From contig JALHQH010000011.1 of the NCBI GenBank assembly GCA_022842065.1, positions 254,954 to 318,953 of the forward strand: DNA of 64,000 nucleotides. The letters run 5' to 3'. Below are positions 26,231 to 35,178 of this stretch, in pieces; position 1 is the stretch's first letter; every line of letters starts with the position of its first letter. The notes under the pieces are model-generated. The model was not told the DNA's origin and ran no database searches. It was given only the letters and a program-made list of their open reading frames with translations. The position numbers were made by a program, and so were the translations under genes. This DNA is from Caldilineaceae bacterium (GTDB lineage: Bacteria; Chloroflexota; Anaerolineae; Caldilineales; Caldilineaceae).

Positions 26231-28171
26231 CTACTCCGGCGGCGACAAATACTCGCCGGTAATTACCTGCCGTTCCTGCCCCGGCATCTGCCAGGCGACG
26301 GTCAGATTGTCCTTCTGGTCGGCCTGTTTGTGCAGGATCTCGATGTAATAGCGTTGACCAGCTTGCAGTTGGATCGGCTGCGATTGTTGTGAGCCATACC
26401 GATCCCACTTTTCGGCATTGGTCCATTCGGGGACGCTAGCGATGCGCTGTTTGTTGGCCCCATTCGCATCGGTGCTTAGCCAGAGTTCGCTACTGTCGTC
26501 GGCGGCGATCCAGAAGGTGTACGCACCGGTGGTAGGTGGATGCAAATAGCCGCGGATGCGTGTGCCGTAATCACTGCCAAAGAGGCGGGGGGCATCCAGT
26601 TTCGTGATCATTTCTGTCCCCGTTGGCTTCCCCGCAAAGGCTTTGCTGCCGGTCAGATCGCCAACCGTTTTGCCCCCAATCCCGCTCCACCATTCACGCA
26701 GGATTTTGCCGGTGCCGCTACCCGCTGGGGCTGGATTGGCAGGGGCCGCATTATCACTGTTCGTTGCCGGTTGATTCTTGGGGGTTGGCATGGGGGTTGG
26801 CACATTGGCCGCACCGGCATTTGTGCTGCTACTTGGGGCAAAGGCTGCGCCGCCCGTATAGCGCACCCGATAGAGCGCCCCGTTAGCAATCGAAAGCAGG
26901 TACATCGCGCCATCAGGTCCACTGCTGATCTGAACCAGCCCTGGAACCCCCGTCGCAAAGTCGGCATAGGTGGGCACGCCCGCCCCATTGAAGATAACGC
27001 TCTGTACCGTTCCTTTGTTGAAGTCACCATAGAAATAGGCCCCGCGATAGTAGGCAGGGAATGCGCGCCCGGTATAGAAGTCACCGCCGATCACCGCGCC
27101 CCAGCCATCTTCATGGGGATAGATGTGAAAGCCATGGGTGACCCCCTGCGTGCCATTGAGCAGCGGCTGGCAGATGGGATCGAAGGCATTCGGATTCTTA
27201 CCCTCAAAACAAGGCCAGCCCAGATTCGCCCCGGCGCGAGCGCGCGTCACCTCTTCCCACTTGAGATTGCCCACGTCGCCAATAAAGAGTTCGCCGGTTG
27301 ACGGGTGTATGGCAAAGCGGTAGGGGTGCTTCATGCCATAGACATAGACTTTCGAGCGGTTGCTCTTGGGGTTGCCATCATAAAAGGGATTGTTGGCATA
27401 GCCGTCGCCGGTTAATGGATTAATGCGCAGGATCTTGCCGGCCAGGCTGTCAATCTCCTGGGCGCGCAGGCTACCAAAGTTGTAATTCAATCCATCGCCG
27501 TTGGCAACATAGAGGGCCCCATCCCGACCAAAAACCATGTGGGCTAAGGCGTGGACGTGCCCCTCATTTGGCACACAATCCGGCACATAGCCGCCATTGC
27601 CATCTTCACAGTTGAGTGGTTTCTGTTCTGGGCGGTCGGGATCGCCAATGTGGGCAAAGGTACTGTTGGCTCCCAGTATGATTGCGCCGCTGCCTGGTGT
27701 ATGAACATTGAGATTGGCGCTGTTGGCCGAGAGGCGCAAGACTCGTGAAACACGCGCGCCGTCACTATTATGGCCTAACGCTTCCGGTGGGTCATAAACA
27801 TAGGCGAGATAGACGAAGGGGGTGGCGGGAAAATTGGGATGCACCGCCACATCAAGCAAGCCGCGCTGCCCGACGTCGTTGACTTCAGCGCTCAAATCAA
27901 TAAATGGTTCTGACAGCAACTGGCCATCTTGGATGACGCGGACGACGCCACTTTTTTCGGTAACTAGAATTCTGCCATTACCGGCAAAAGCAAATGAGGT
28001 AGGCAAACGCAATTTGCCGACCACGGTCTCGGCGACAAAACCACTCGGTACGTGAAATTTCACATCTTGGGCATGGCTTGGCTGGGGGGAAAAAGTGGGG
28101 GTAAGTAAGGCTAGGCTAAAGAGCAGCGTAACGGCAATGCGCCACCCTGCCTGCGGGAATTTCTGCTTCAT
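26231..28171 (-). CDS. Secreted PQQ-type sugar dehydrogenase with PA14 domain
   Basis: 646 residues from the ATG at 28171, ten bases after CAGGAG. A signal peptide ends near SHAQD. The body is a six-bladed GSDH-like propeller: RILVTEKSGVVRVI, GLLDVAVHPNF, NEGHVHALAHMVFGRDGALYVANGDG, GMKHPYRFAIHP, GELFIGDVG, RAGANLGWPCFEG. Such enzymes oxidise sugars outside the membrane using PQQ. A proline/threonine linker leads to a C-terminal PA14 domain (FWIAADDSSELWLS), a carbohydrate-binding fold. The exact sugar is unknown. Confidence 0.88.
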   Translation of the reverse strand: MKQKFPQAGWRIAVTLLFSLALLTPTFSPQPSHAQDVKFHVPSGFVAETVVGKLRLPTSFAFAGNGRILVTEKSGVVRVIQDGQLLSEPFIDLSAEVNDVGQRGLLDVAVHPNFPATPFVYLAYVYDPPEALGHNSDGARVSRVLRLSANSANLNVHTPGSGAIILGANSTFAHIGDPDRPEQKPLNCEDGNGGYVPDCVPNEGHVHALAHMVFGRDGALYVANGDGLNYNFGSLRAQEIDSLAGKILRINPLTGDGYANNPFYDGNPKSNRSKVYVYGMKHPYRFAIHPSTGELFIGDVGNLKWEEVTRARAGANLGWPCFEGKNPNAFDPICQPLLNGTQGVTHGFHIYPHEDGWGAVIGGDFYTGRAFPAYYRGAYFYGDFNKGTVQSVIFNGAGVPTYADFATGVPGLVQISSGPDGAMYLLSIANGALYRVRYTGGAAFAPSSSTNAGAANVPTPMPTPKNQPATNSDNAAPANPAPAGSGTGKILREWWSGIGGKTVGDLTGSKAFAGKPTGTEMITKLDAPRLFGSDYGTRIRGYLHPPTTGAYTFWIAADDSSELWLSTDANGANKQRIASVPEWTNAEKWDRYGSQQSQPIQLQAGQRYYIEILHKQADQKDNLTVAWQMPGQERQVITGEYLSPPE

Positions 28172-28294
28172 CCAGTTTACACTCCTGAGCGAATATCCAA
28201 TCAACCACATTACAGTGGCATGATAGCAGCGATAGCTGTACGGTGCAAGCTACGACTTTATGCCGTAGCCAAGCCGTAAGGCTCTTGTGCCCGT

Positions 28295-29257
28295 CTACAG
28301 CACCTGTGCCCGCAAAACCCCTGGTTGGCATTGGATGGCTACTACGCCGTGCGCTTGTATAAAGGGCTTTGCGAGCCTCTCCTTTGGCCTGTAGTCAAGG
28401 GCGCGTGTCAGGTATATCGTGCGCTCGCCGGTGACAAATTGATAAGGCTGCTGCCATTCGGCGGTGCCGCGCATAAAATTGAAGGCATGTTGGGCTGACC
28501 AGTGGGCATCCAATCTAAAATCTGCTGCGGCTGGCCAACTTTGATAGCTGCCGCCAGCCGGTTGTGGTTGACGCGGCATCGTACCACTGCGAATGGCCGT
28601 GAGCACTTCTGTAAAGAGGCTCGCTCCCAAGTCACCAATGTGTTGATCGACTTGTGGCCCACTGCTGCCCTCTGCTAACAATAGTGGTGCCTGTGCGGCG
28701 ATGGCACCTGTATCAAACGTTTCATCCATCCAGTGAATTGTCACCGCGCTCTCTTGCACCCCATCGCGCAGTTGCCAGAAGAGCGGGGCGGGACCACGAT
28801 AGTGGGGTAAGCGGGCCGGATGTAGATTGAGGAAGCCAGCGGTGGGTATCGCTAACAATCGCGCCGGAATCCGCCAGGGAAAACAGGCAACGCAGACTAG
28901 ATCTGGTTGTAGACGGTGTAACCAGTCGCGCACGGCTGGGCTGTGCAGGCGTCCTAGCGCATAGACTGATAACCCCAATTGCCAAGCCAGTGCCACGGTG
29001 CTGTTATGGACAAATTGATTGACGAGCGTGAGTTCATCTGCTGCTGGTGCTGGTGGTAAAAGCGCCGCGACTGCGGGTGCGTTTGGCAACATTGCGGGTA
29101 CGACCAATGCTGCAAGTGGCCACTGTGCCGCAAGTCGATTGAAGACAACTTGGGTTAACTGACTTTCGGTGCCCCATAAAAGCAGCTTCAATGGTTGGTC
29201 CCGGCACAACGACGGGTGACCAATCGGTAAATGGGAACTGTGCTTTGCGGTTGACAT
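28295..29257 (-). CDS. Formyltransferase-domain protein (methionyl-tRNA formyltransferase-like)
   Basis: 320 residues. The formyl-transfer core is clear: FLNLHPARLPHYRGPAPLFW contains the Asn-x-His pair, and MDETFDTGAIAAQ supplies the aspartate. The C-terminal part (SWPAAADFRLDAHWSAQHAFNFMRGTAEWQQPY) resembles the Fmt C-domain. The N-terminal segment is poorly conserved, lacking the usual FAGTPEFA opening, so I read it as a paralogue that might act on a sugar nucleotide or another amine rather than initiator tRNA. Confidence 0.75.
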   Translation of the reverse strand: MSTAKHSSHLPIGHPSLCRDQPLKLLLWGTESQLTQVVFNRLAAQWPLAALVVPAMLPNAPAVAALLPPAPAADELTLVNQFVHNSTVALAWQLGLSVYALGRLHSPAVRDWLHRLQPDLVCVACFPWRIPARLLAIPTAGFLNLHPARLPHYRGPAPLFWQLRDGVQESAVTIHWMDETFDTGAIAAQAPLLLAEGSSGPQVDQHIGDLGASLFTEVLTAIRSGTMPRQPQPAGGSYQSWPAAADFRLDAHWSAQHAFNFMRGTAEWQQPYQFVTGERTIYLTRALDYRPKERLAKPFIQAHGVVAIQCQPGVLRAQVL

Positions 29258-29448
29258 GTGTTAGACTCAGTCCTATAATGTGCAAAGATTATCTGTACGA
29301 CACGGCAAGTGTGCTTGCACGAAACATATTATATCATTTGGATTTCTGTGATCGCTAGCATAAAATGGGGCGCAGCGGCGGGGTGTTGGCAGGCCAGCGA
29401 TCTCAGCGCTTTGTGTAAACCCTGACTCGATAGAAAAGGTGGTGAATT

Positions 29449-29745
29449 GTGGCGCGTATGGTCCATTGTGTTAAATTAGGCCGTGAATTACCGGGGTTAG
29501 AGCGGCCACCTTATCCTGGCGAATTGGGCCAGCGGCTTTTGGATAATGTTTCGCAGGAAGCCTGGGCGATGTGGAAACAACATGCGGTGATCCTGATCAA
29601 CCATTACGGGCTCAGTTTAATGGATCCCCAGGCGCAGACATTTTTGCGCGAGCAACTCGAAGAATTTTTCTTTGGGGCGGAGGCCGCCATGCCCGAAGGC
29701 TGGTCACCAAATGCGCAACCAACCAAAGGCGCACCGCGTAAGTAA
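29449..29745 (+). CDS. yggX: Fe(2+)-trafficking/oxidative protection protein YggX
   Basis: 98 residues. MARMVHCVKLGRELPGLERPPYPGELGQRLLDNVSQEAW aligns with E. coli YggX throughout, including the single conserved Cys7. YggX helps protect iron-sulfur clusters and handle ferrous iron. The start is GTG at 29449, supported by AAGGTGG upstream and by alignment; ATG at 29458 would lose the first conserved residues. An 11-base inverted repeat (29775-29785 with 29816-29826) follows the stop. Confidence 0.9.
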   Translation: MARMVHCVKLGRELPGLERPPYPGELGQRLLDNVSQEAWAMWKQHAVILINHYGLSLMDPQAQTFLREQLEEFFFGAEAAMPEGWSPNAQPTKGAPRK

Positions 29746-30272
29746 TGTGGAGTTCTACGGCAGCTGTTTACTATACAAGTTGACACTGATCTAACGCTGA
29801 TTTAGCTTTAGTCGTTGTCAACTTGTGCCGTTGTTTGCACTCTAGCCACCCCACGCCCTATGTTGATCGGGCATGTAAACTAGCGTACTTCCTTGGAATA
29901 CCCCTGCTCTGACCCCATTCGTCAATTATTCTGCGCCTTCTGCCCATCTCCTCTGTTCTACTGCCCTTTTCCTGCGCCTGATTGACCACGTAGAAATTGT
30001 GATATTTGTCACAAATAGTTGTAGATAATTTTTGTAAATCATTTGACTTTGTTTTTGTTCGGATGTATATTGATGATCGACACCCGTTAGTTGAATTTGC
30101 AGCAGCTTCATTGGTCTGAGCAACCGAATCTCCCCAACGGCCAAGTAGTAAGGTGCTTGGCGACTAATCCCTGGCTTGGCTGCTGTCCGCGCCTGCTGCT
30201 GATTCTGCTCAGCGCGGTGTAGTTCTAGCATGGCATGGCGTAACAGGAGAAGTCCAAGGAGGGGATTTTACG
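29746..30272 (+). promoter_or_regulatory. Intergenic region with cold-shock gene promoter and long leader
   Basis: No gene is seen in these 527 bases. After the YggX hairpin, a promoter appears at 30043-30071: TTGACT, 17 bases, TATATT. It predicts an untranslated leader of about 195 bases before the cold-shock gene. Long leaders of this kind act as temperature-dependent RNA switches in cspA-like genes. AAGGAGGGG precedes the start. Confidence 0.65.
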
Positions 30273-30488
30273 ATGAGCGAACGACAAACAGGTACAGTCA
30301 AGTGGTTTAACGATCAAAAAGGCTATGGCTTTATTGCACGCGATGAGGGGGGCGGTGATATTTTTGTGCATCACAGCGCCATTCAAATGCAAGGCTATCG
30401 CAGTCTGATTGAAGGCCAACGCGTGGAATTTACCATGGAAGAAGGTCCCAAAGGGTTTGCGGCAGCCAATGTAACACAGGTTCAATAA
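30273..30488 (+). CDS. Cold-shock protein
   Basis: 71 residues, one OB-fold cold-shock domain. RNP1 (KGYGFIA) and RNP2 (DIFVHHS) are intact, with the leading VKWFN. It binds single-stranded RNA and acts as an RNA chaperone. The strong ribosome site AAGGAGGGG and the following intrinsic terminator suggest high expression as a single gene. Confidence 0.95.
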   Translation: MSERQTGTVKWFNDQKGYGFIARDEGGGDIFVHHSAIQMQGYRSLIEGQRVEFTMEEGPKGFAAANVTQVQ

Positions 30489-30532
30489 CCAGCGTCTGCA
30501 TTTTTCGCGCTACAAGTCGATACCCATAAAAA

Positions 30533-30566
30533 CAAAGGCGGATGTGTCTAACACATCCGCCTTTTG
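30533..30566 (+). terminator. Intrinsic terminator after the cold-shock gene
   Basis: A GC-rich stem of about 14 pairs pairs AAAGGCGGATGTGT (from 30534) with ACACATCCGCCTTT (from 30551), with a CTA loop and a TTTTG tail. The A-run on the left makes it usable from both strands. Confidence 0.85.
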
Positions 30567-30679
30567 TTGTGTTCATTCGGTAAAAGTGTTAAGCAAGCAC
30601 TTTTGATCTGAGGAGCATTACTACCAGCGGGCTACTTTACCGAATGAGTGTGGTGCAAGCACTAACCAGTGCCTGCGGT

Positions 30680-30958
30680 TTATTTCTTCGCGGCGGCTTT
30701 CCGCTTGGCTGGTGCCTTTTTGGGTTCGGCTTCAACCACTGGGGCCGGGGCCGGGGCAGGGGCCGTCCCACGCTTGAGCACGGGCAGTCCGTTCTTGCTC
30801 TCCGACACTTCATATCCCTTCGGCACTGAATCCAATGCGCCCTCTTTCTCATCAGAGGCGAAGAAATAGATGGTCTGCTTGGTCCCGTTCTTTAGAGTCG
30901 TATCGCGTGAATGCAGAATGTACGTGCGACCCTTGGAATTGGTGTAACTGTACGCCAT
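30680..30958 (-). CDS. Conserved small basic-tailed protein
   Basis: 92 residues, AAAGGAG before the ATG. The first 60 residues form a compact domain (YTNSKGRTYILHS, KQTIYFFASDEKEGALDSVPKGYEV, GLPVLKR); then comes an Ala-Pro stretch and a lysine/arginine-rich end (PAKRKAAAKK) like the tails of histone H1-like or nucleoid proteins. I have seen similar sequences as conserved hypotheticals but know no function; nucleic-acid binding is a guess from the tail. The gap 30959-31278 beyond the start holds nothing I recognise apart from a repeated GACGGTCAAA. Confidence 0.75.
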   Translation of the reverse strand: MAYSYTNSKGRTYILHSRDTTLKNGTKQTIYFFASDEKEGALDSVPKGYEVSESKNGLPVLKRGTAPAPAPAPVVEAEPKKAPAKRKAAAKK

Positions 30959-31278
30959 GACACTTCTCCTTTGTCAGAACATACGACGGTCAAATTTACC
31001 AGTAATTCATTTAGCTGGTATCAGCTTTGACGGTCAAAACAAAATGTTGCCGTAACAAACAAAACCCAGGAAAAGAATATTTCCTCCATCCCCAGCGCAA
31101 CGCAAGCATCGCCGTAGCAAACTGACTCACTCGTGTAACGTCCTAGGGTGCTGGGCAAGCATTCTAACCCTAAGCATGAAAATATGCAAAATCACAATTC
31201 TCTCTGGAGACATTTTTGCTACCACTGAGGAAATAGTGACAGCCTCGATGCTAGAAATTAAGTAGTTTCCAGTGTATA

Positions 31279-32322
31279 TTATTCGTATAGTGGCAGACCG
31301 ACTAAACTCTGTTTAGAAGCTGCAAGATAAATTGCACGAATGATTTCAACCGAGCGGCGTGCCTCACTGCCTTGGATTGCTGGCGGCCGTTGCGTGCGAA
31401 TTGCTTCGATTAAATCAACGATCTGGCGACGGTGCATTTCATAGCCAATTGCGGTTGGATCGGCGGCACCACTGCCCTGCTGCTGCTCTAAATTGAGCAT
31501 CGCGTCCTCTTCGCCGGGCAGGGCATCGGCCAGCTTCCAGACCACGATCCGGCCCTCTTCCAGGACAATTGTACCCCGGTCACCATGTAGTTCTACCCGT
31601 GCGCGATCGCCGGGCCAGGCACTGGTGGCACCCTGAATGACGCCTAAGGCACCGCTCTGAAAGGTGAGCAGGGCGGCGGCAGTATCTTCGGTCTGCATGG
31701 TATGGGCGAGAGTCGCGGTGTGGGCCATGACACTGGTGACGGGGCCGGCTAGCCACTGCACTAGATCGATGTTGTGGATCGATTGATTCATCAGCGCACC
31801 GCCCCCGTCGATTGCCCAGGTGCCACGCCAACTGCCGTCGTAGTAACTTTGGGGGCGGTACCATTTGACGAAGACATCGGCCAGGGTCAATCTACCAAGG
31901 CGGCCTGCTTCTAGCGCCGCCTTGGCTTTGTGGACGCCTTGGGCAAAACGGAGGGGAAAGACGCAGGCCATCACCACGCCTGCCTGCGCCACGGCCTCCA
32001 AAATGGCATCAACCCGTGCTAATGTAATCTCAATCGGCTTTTCCACCAGCAGATGTTTGCCGGCCTGCGCGGCGGCCACGGCAATTTCCATGTGCGTACC
32101 GCTAGGGGTACAGATGGTCACAATATCGACATCCGGCCGCGTGACGGCGTCCGCAAAGTCGGCGACCCAGGTGGCACCTGTTTGTTCTGCCAGCGCCCGC
32201 CCCGCGGCTTCGCCCCGGTTACAGATGACAGTGATGCGGGCGTCTGGAATCTGTTGTAGGGCGGCTGCTTGGATTTTCCCAATGTTGCCCGCGCCGATGA
32301 CGGCAAAATTTAACGGTTGCAC
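31279..32322 (-). CDS. Gfo/Idh/MocA-family oxidoreductase
   Basis: 347 residues. N-terminal Rossmann fold (AVIGAGNIGKIQAAAL), the diagnostic GKHLLVEKPIEIT with the catalytic-site EKP lysine, and a C-terminal alpha/beta domain with GGGALMNQSIHNIDLVQWL. Members oxidise or reduce sugars, inositols or their derivatives with NAD(P). It is the last gene of a minus-strand group containing nagA and nagB, so an amino-sugar or related substrate is likely. Confidence 0.9.
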   Translation of the reverse strand: MQPLNFAVIGAGNIGKIQAAALQQIPDARITVICNRGEAAGRALAEQTGATWVADFADAVTRPDVDIVTICTPSGTHMEIAVAAAQAGKHLLVEKPIEITLARVDAILEAVAQAGVVMACVFPLRFAQGVHKAKAALEAGRLGRLTLADVFVKWYRPQSYYDGSWRGTWAIDGGGALMNQSIHNIDLVQWLAGPVTSVMAHTATLAHTMQTEDTAAALLTFQSGALGVIQGATSAWPGDRARVELHGDRGTIVLEEGRIVVWKLADALPGEEDAMLNLEQQQGSGAADPTAIGYEMHRRQIVDLIEAIRTQRPPAIQGSEARRSVEIIRAIYLAASKQSLVGLPLYE

Positions 32323-32362
32323 CGTTTGCTCCTTCTCACTTGGGCATTTTCTAAAAATAATG

Positions 32363-32447
32363 AGGCAAGACTACAACAGATTCAGAATGCAACAGATGCG
32401 GCCCAACGTTTCATCTGTTGTTTTCCAAATCTGCTGTAGTCTTGCCT
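32363..32447. repeat. Nested inverted repeat before the oxidoreductase gene
   Basis: Outer arms 32363-32382 and 32428-32447 match at 19 of 20; an inner pair uses CAACAGATG and CATCTGTTG. The words CAACAGATT/CAACAGATG repeat within an arm, linking it in style to the snap-back arrays. It sits between the EamA gene (ends 32477) and the start of the oxidoreductase at 32322. Confidence 0.85.
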
Positions 32448-32476
32448 GAATCGCGATTTCTGCAATGGCCTTGATC

Positions 32477-33346
32477 CTAGCCTAGCGCCAGTGCTACAAC
32501 CCCCAGCGTCATAATCCCCGCGCCGGCCAGTCGCCGGCCGAACTCGCCTTCAGCGAGCAGCCGGGAGCCCATTAAAACGCCCACAAGGATGCTAATCTCG
32601 CGGGCGGGGGCAACATAACTGACCGGTGTAAAGCTCATCGCAATCAGAATCAACAAGTAGGCAAAGGGATTGAGGATGCCTACGATCAGTGCTTCCCGGC
32701 GGTAGCGCTGCCAGATCTCGTGTACGGCTGGTCGGTTGCGCCACGCATACGGCAATAAGACGACCAACAGCCCAACATTGACACTCCAGTTGATCAACAG
32801 CGGCGAAATTTCGCGGCGGCTGACGGCGACCTTGTCCCAGACCGTATAACTGGCAATCGTTAGCCCCAGCAAGAGCGCGTAGAGTACCGCTTGCCGTTGC
32901 CCCTGGCCACCCTCATTGCGCAACAAGCGCAGCCCACCCATTAAAACGAGTACCCCAACTGCAATTAAGCCAACGCCGAAGAGCGCCACCCCACTGGGGC
33001 GTTCCCCCAAGAGCAGGATCGACGCGGTCACGGCAAAGAGAGGCCCACTTCCTCGCGCCAGCGGATAGACCAGGGAGAGGTCACCGACATGGTAACCACG
33101 GTTGAGCAAAAAGAAATAAAGCAACTGCAACAGCGTGCTCACCCCGAGGAAGACCAGGTCGAGCGGCTGGATTGTTGCCTGTTGCCAGATCAATACGCCG
33201 AGCGTCAACGGTGCATAAAAGATCGCCGCGACCACCGCAATCAAAAAGGTAAAGAGCAATCCCGTCGCTGCCCGTTTGGCAAAGAGATTCCAGGTCGCAT
33301 GAATGAGGGCCGAAACGAGGACTAAGCCTAATGCCAATGTGCTCAT
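32477..33346 (-). CDS. EamA/DMT-family transporter
   Basis: 289 residues from the ATG at 33346; a start at 33394 would add 16 hydrophilic residues. About ten hydrophobic segments form two EamA repeats: the first with ALIHATWNLFAKRA and PLARGSGPLFAV, the second with SYTVWDKVAVS and FTPVSYVAPAREISIL. These are permeases for metabolites such as amino acids or sugars, substrate unpredictable. It lies in the amino-sugar gene group. Confidence 0.87.
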   Translation of the reverse strand: MSTLALGLVLVSALIHATWNLFAKRAATGLLFTFLIAVVAAIFYAPLTLGVLIWQQATIQPLDLVFLGVSTLLQLLYFFLLNRGYHVGDLSLVYPLARGSGPLFAVTASILLLGERPSGVALFGVGLIAVGVLVLMGGLRLLRNEGGQGQRQAVLYALLLGLTIASYTVWDKVAVSRREISPLLINWSVNVGLLVVLLPYAWRNRPAVHEIWQRYRREALIVGILNPFAYLLILIAMSFTPVSYVAPAREISILVGVLMGSRLLAEGEFGRRLAGAGIMTLGVVALALG

Positions 33347-33471
33347 ACCGCGACCTGCGCGACTAGATCCGCAATTAACAATTCTTGTTTCCATTACTAT
33401 CGGACTTACGCCGCGCTCGGCGGCTGAGCGGGTGCCCTATGGGCGAGAAGCCAGTGCGCGCGGCGTAAGCC

Positions 33472-34221
33472 CTATTTGGTTAAATCTTGACTGTGCAGGG
33501 AGGGACACCAGAATTTTTCAATATAGCCAATCACCAACTGCGTCCCTTCGTCATGGCTGACATAAGGGGGCATGGCCGGGTTGTACATCGTGTCAGTCAG
33601 GTCGCGGACCAGGGCGATGTTAACGTCCCAGCGCACCATCTGTTTGATCGCAAAGGAACGATTGAGCACACACATGTTGGTATGTACCCCCATGATCAGT
33701 ACCTGTTCGATCTGCTGTTGGACGAGATAGCTGTAGATCTCCCGCCCATTGTCCGAGATCAAATCGCGTGCGTCATCGATGATCACATCTGGATGTTGCC
33801 GACTCCACGCTTTATAGGTCGTCGTTTCACCGGTATCGGAGCCTTGATCCGAAGCATCCACCGGCAATGGTGGATTGTCATGTGGCTGATCGGCGGGCGG
33901 CTCCACCAGGGGGATGGCCAGCATGCGCTGGCGGGCCGGATGGTCATGGTAGAACGCCATCGTCTCGGACGGGGCGTGGATGATCTGCGCGCCCCGGCTG
34001 CGCGCCCCGGCCAGCACCTGGTTCATCGGTGGAATCAGCGCTGCTTCGCGAACAACGGCCCCGCGACTCCAGTGGTTATCCCACATGTCACAGATGATGA
34101 TGGCGAGTTTGTGGGCCGGCACTTGTTGTTGGGTTACCTGTTCAACCCAGTGGTTATGGCCGCGTTCATCCTGGCCGAACTGGCAACGGCGCAGATTTAA
34201 TGTAAAGTAAGTTGTATTCAT
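33472..34221 (-). CDS. Isochorismatase-family cysteine hydrolase
   Basis: 249 residues. The catalytic triad is readable: the aspartate of IIICDMWDNHW, a lysine (probably KAWSRQHPD) and the cysteine in GVHTNMCVLNRSFA. These enzymes hydrolyse amides or vinyl ethers (nicotinamide, isochorismate, ureidoacrylate). The substrate is unknown. Its start lies three bases from the nagB stop, so it is in the same transcript as the amino-sugar genes. Confidence 0.87.
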   Translation of the reverse strand: MNTTYFTLNLRRCQFGQDERGHNHWVEQVTQQQVPAHKLAIIICDMWDNHWSRGAVVREAALIPPMNQVLAGARSRGAQIIHAPSETMAFYHDHPARQRMLAIPLVEPPADQPHDNPPLPVDASDQGSDTGETTTYKAWSRQHPDVIIDDARDLISDNGREIYSYLVQQQIEQVLIMGVHTNMCVLNRSFAIKQMVRWDVNIALVRDLTDTMYNPAMPPYVSHDEGTQLVIGYIEKFWCPSLHSQDLTK

Positions 34222-34224
34222 GGC

Positions 34225-35004
34225 TTAGGGTAAGAGGGCGGCTGAGTCTTGGTCGAGATAGAGTTGCGCATGCGTCACCGTACGCAAAATCGAGCCAGGG
34301 CGATCCTCGCTGATCGGCTCGGTGAGACAGGCGCGCACGGCCTCGGCTTTGCGCGCTTCGGGTACGATGCAAAGAATATGTTTGGGGGCCAACAATGCGG
34401 GTACCGTTAGCGTAATCGCATGGGTCGGCACGTCATCTAGGGTTGCAAAGTGCCCTTCGCCCACCTGTTGCCGGCGGCTCGCATCGGCCAATGCCACTAC
34501 CTTCACCCAGCGCACATCATCGAATTTGGCATAAGGCGGGTCATTGAATGCGATGTGCCCATTTTCCCCCCAGCCCATTGCGACTAAATCTGCCGGGTAC
34601 TCGCGCAGCAGCACTTCATAGGTGCGACAGGCATCATTGACATCCAGGGGTTGGCTGGGCACCGGGCAGAACTGTCCTGGCTTGACTTGGTCAATAATAT
34701 GTTGCCGTAAGAAGAGGGGAAAGCTGGCCGGGTGATTCGGATCAATGCCCACATATTCATCCATATGAAAGACGGTGATCTTTGACCAGTCGATGCCGTC
34801 GAGCGTCCGTAGGGCCTGGAGAAAGCTCAGTTGCGAATTGCCCGTGGCGAGAATAATGTTGGCATGGCCGCGCGCCGCAAGGGCCGCCTGGATAATGCGG
34901 CGGGCAGCCAAGGCGGCGGCTTGACCTAGCTCGGCATTGGTGGCGTAGACGGCGACGGGGAGGGATTCCACCTGACGGGTGGCAATGGGTTGTGGCTCGT
35001 GCAT
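34225..35004 (-). CDS. nagB: Glucosamine-6-phosphate deaminase
   Basis: 259 residues. It converts glucosamine-6-phosphate to fructose-6-phosphate and ammonia. The TGNSQLSFLQAL phosphate loop, the catalytic FHMDEYVG, and GWGENGHIAFNDPP with its active-site histidine match NagB. The residues before 20 are variable. It follows nagA, separated by an inverted repeat (35097-35178). Confidence 0.9.
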   Translation of the reverse strand: MHEPQPIATRQVESLPVAVYATNAELGQAAALAARRIIQAALAARGHANIILATGNSQLSFLQALRTLDGIDWSKITVFHMDEYVGIDPNHPASFPLFLRQHIIDQVKPGQFCPVPSQPLDVNDACRTYEVLLREYPADLVAMGWGENGHIAFNDPPYAKFDDVRWVKVVALADASRRQQVGEGHFATLDDVPTHAITLTVPALLAPKHILCIVPEARKAEAVRACLTEPISEDRPGSILRTVTHAQLYLDQDSAALLP

Positions 35005-35096
35005 CGGTTGATCCTCTGGCTGCTGGGTAGCGGAAAGGTATTTCCTATGTTTTACACCAGTTCACGCTAATCGGCAAATGCAGTAAAACTAGATGG

Positions 35097-35178
35097 GGCG
35101 GGGTATAGACGCGGATATGGGCTGCGCGGCACGAGTATCTGAAATCCGCACACCCTAAATCCGCGTCTATACCCCGCC
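35097..35178. repeat. 20-base perfect inverted repeat overlapping the nagA stop
   Basis: Arms 35097-35116 and 35159-35178 are exact reverse complements (GGCGGGGTATAGACGCGGAT). The right arm includes the last codons and TAG stop of nagA (stop at 35167). It lies between nagA and nagB and could set their relative expression. Again the stem begins inside a gene end. Confidence 0.9.
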
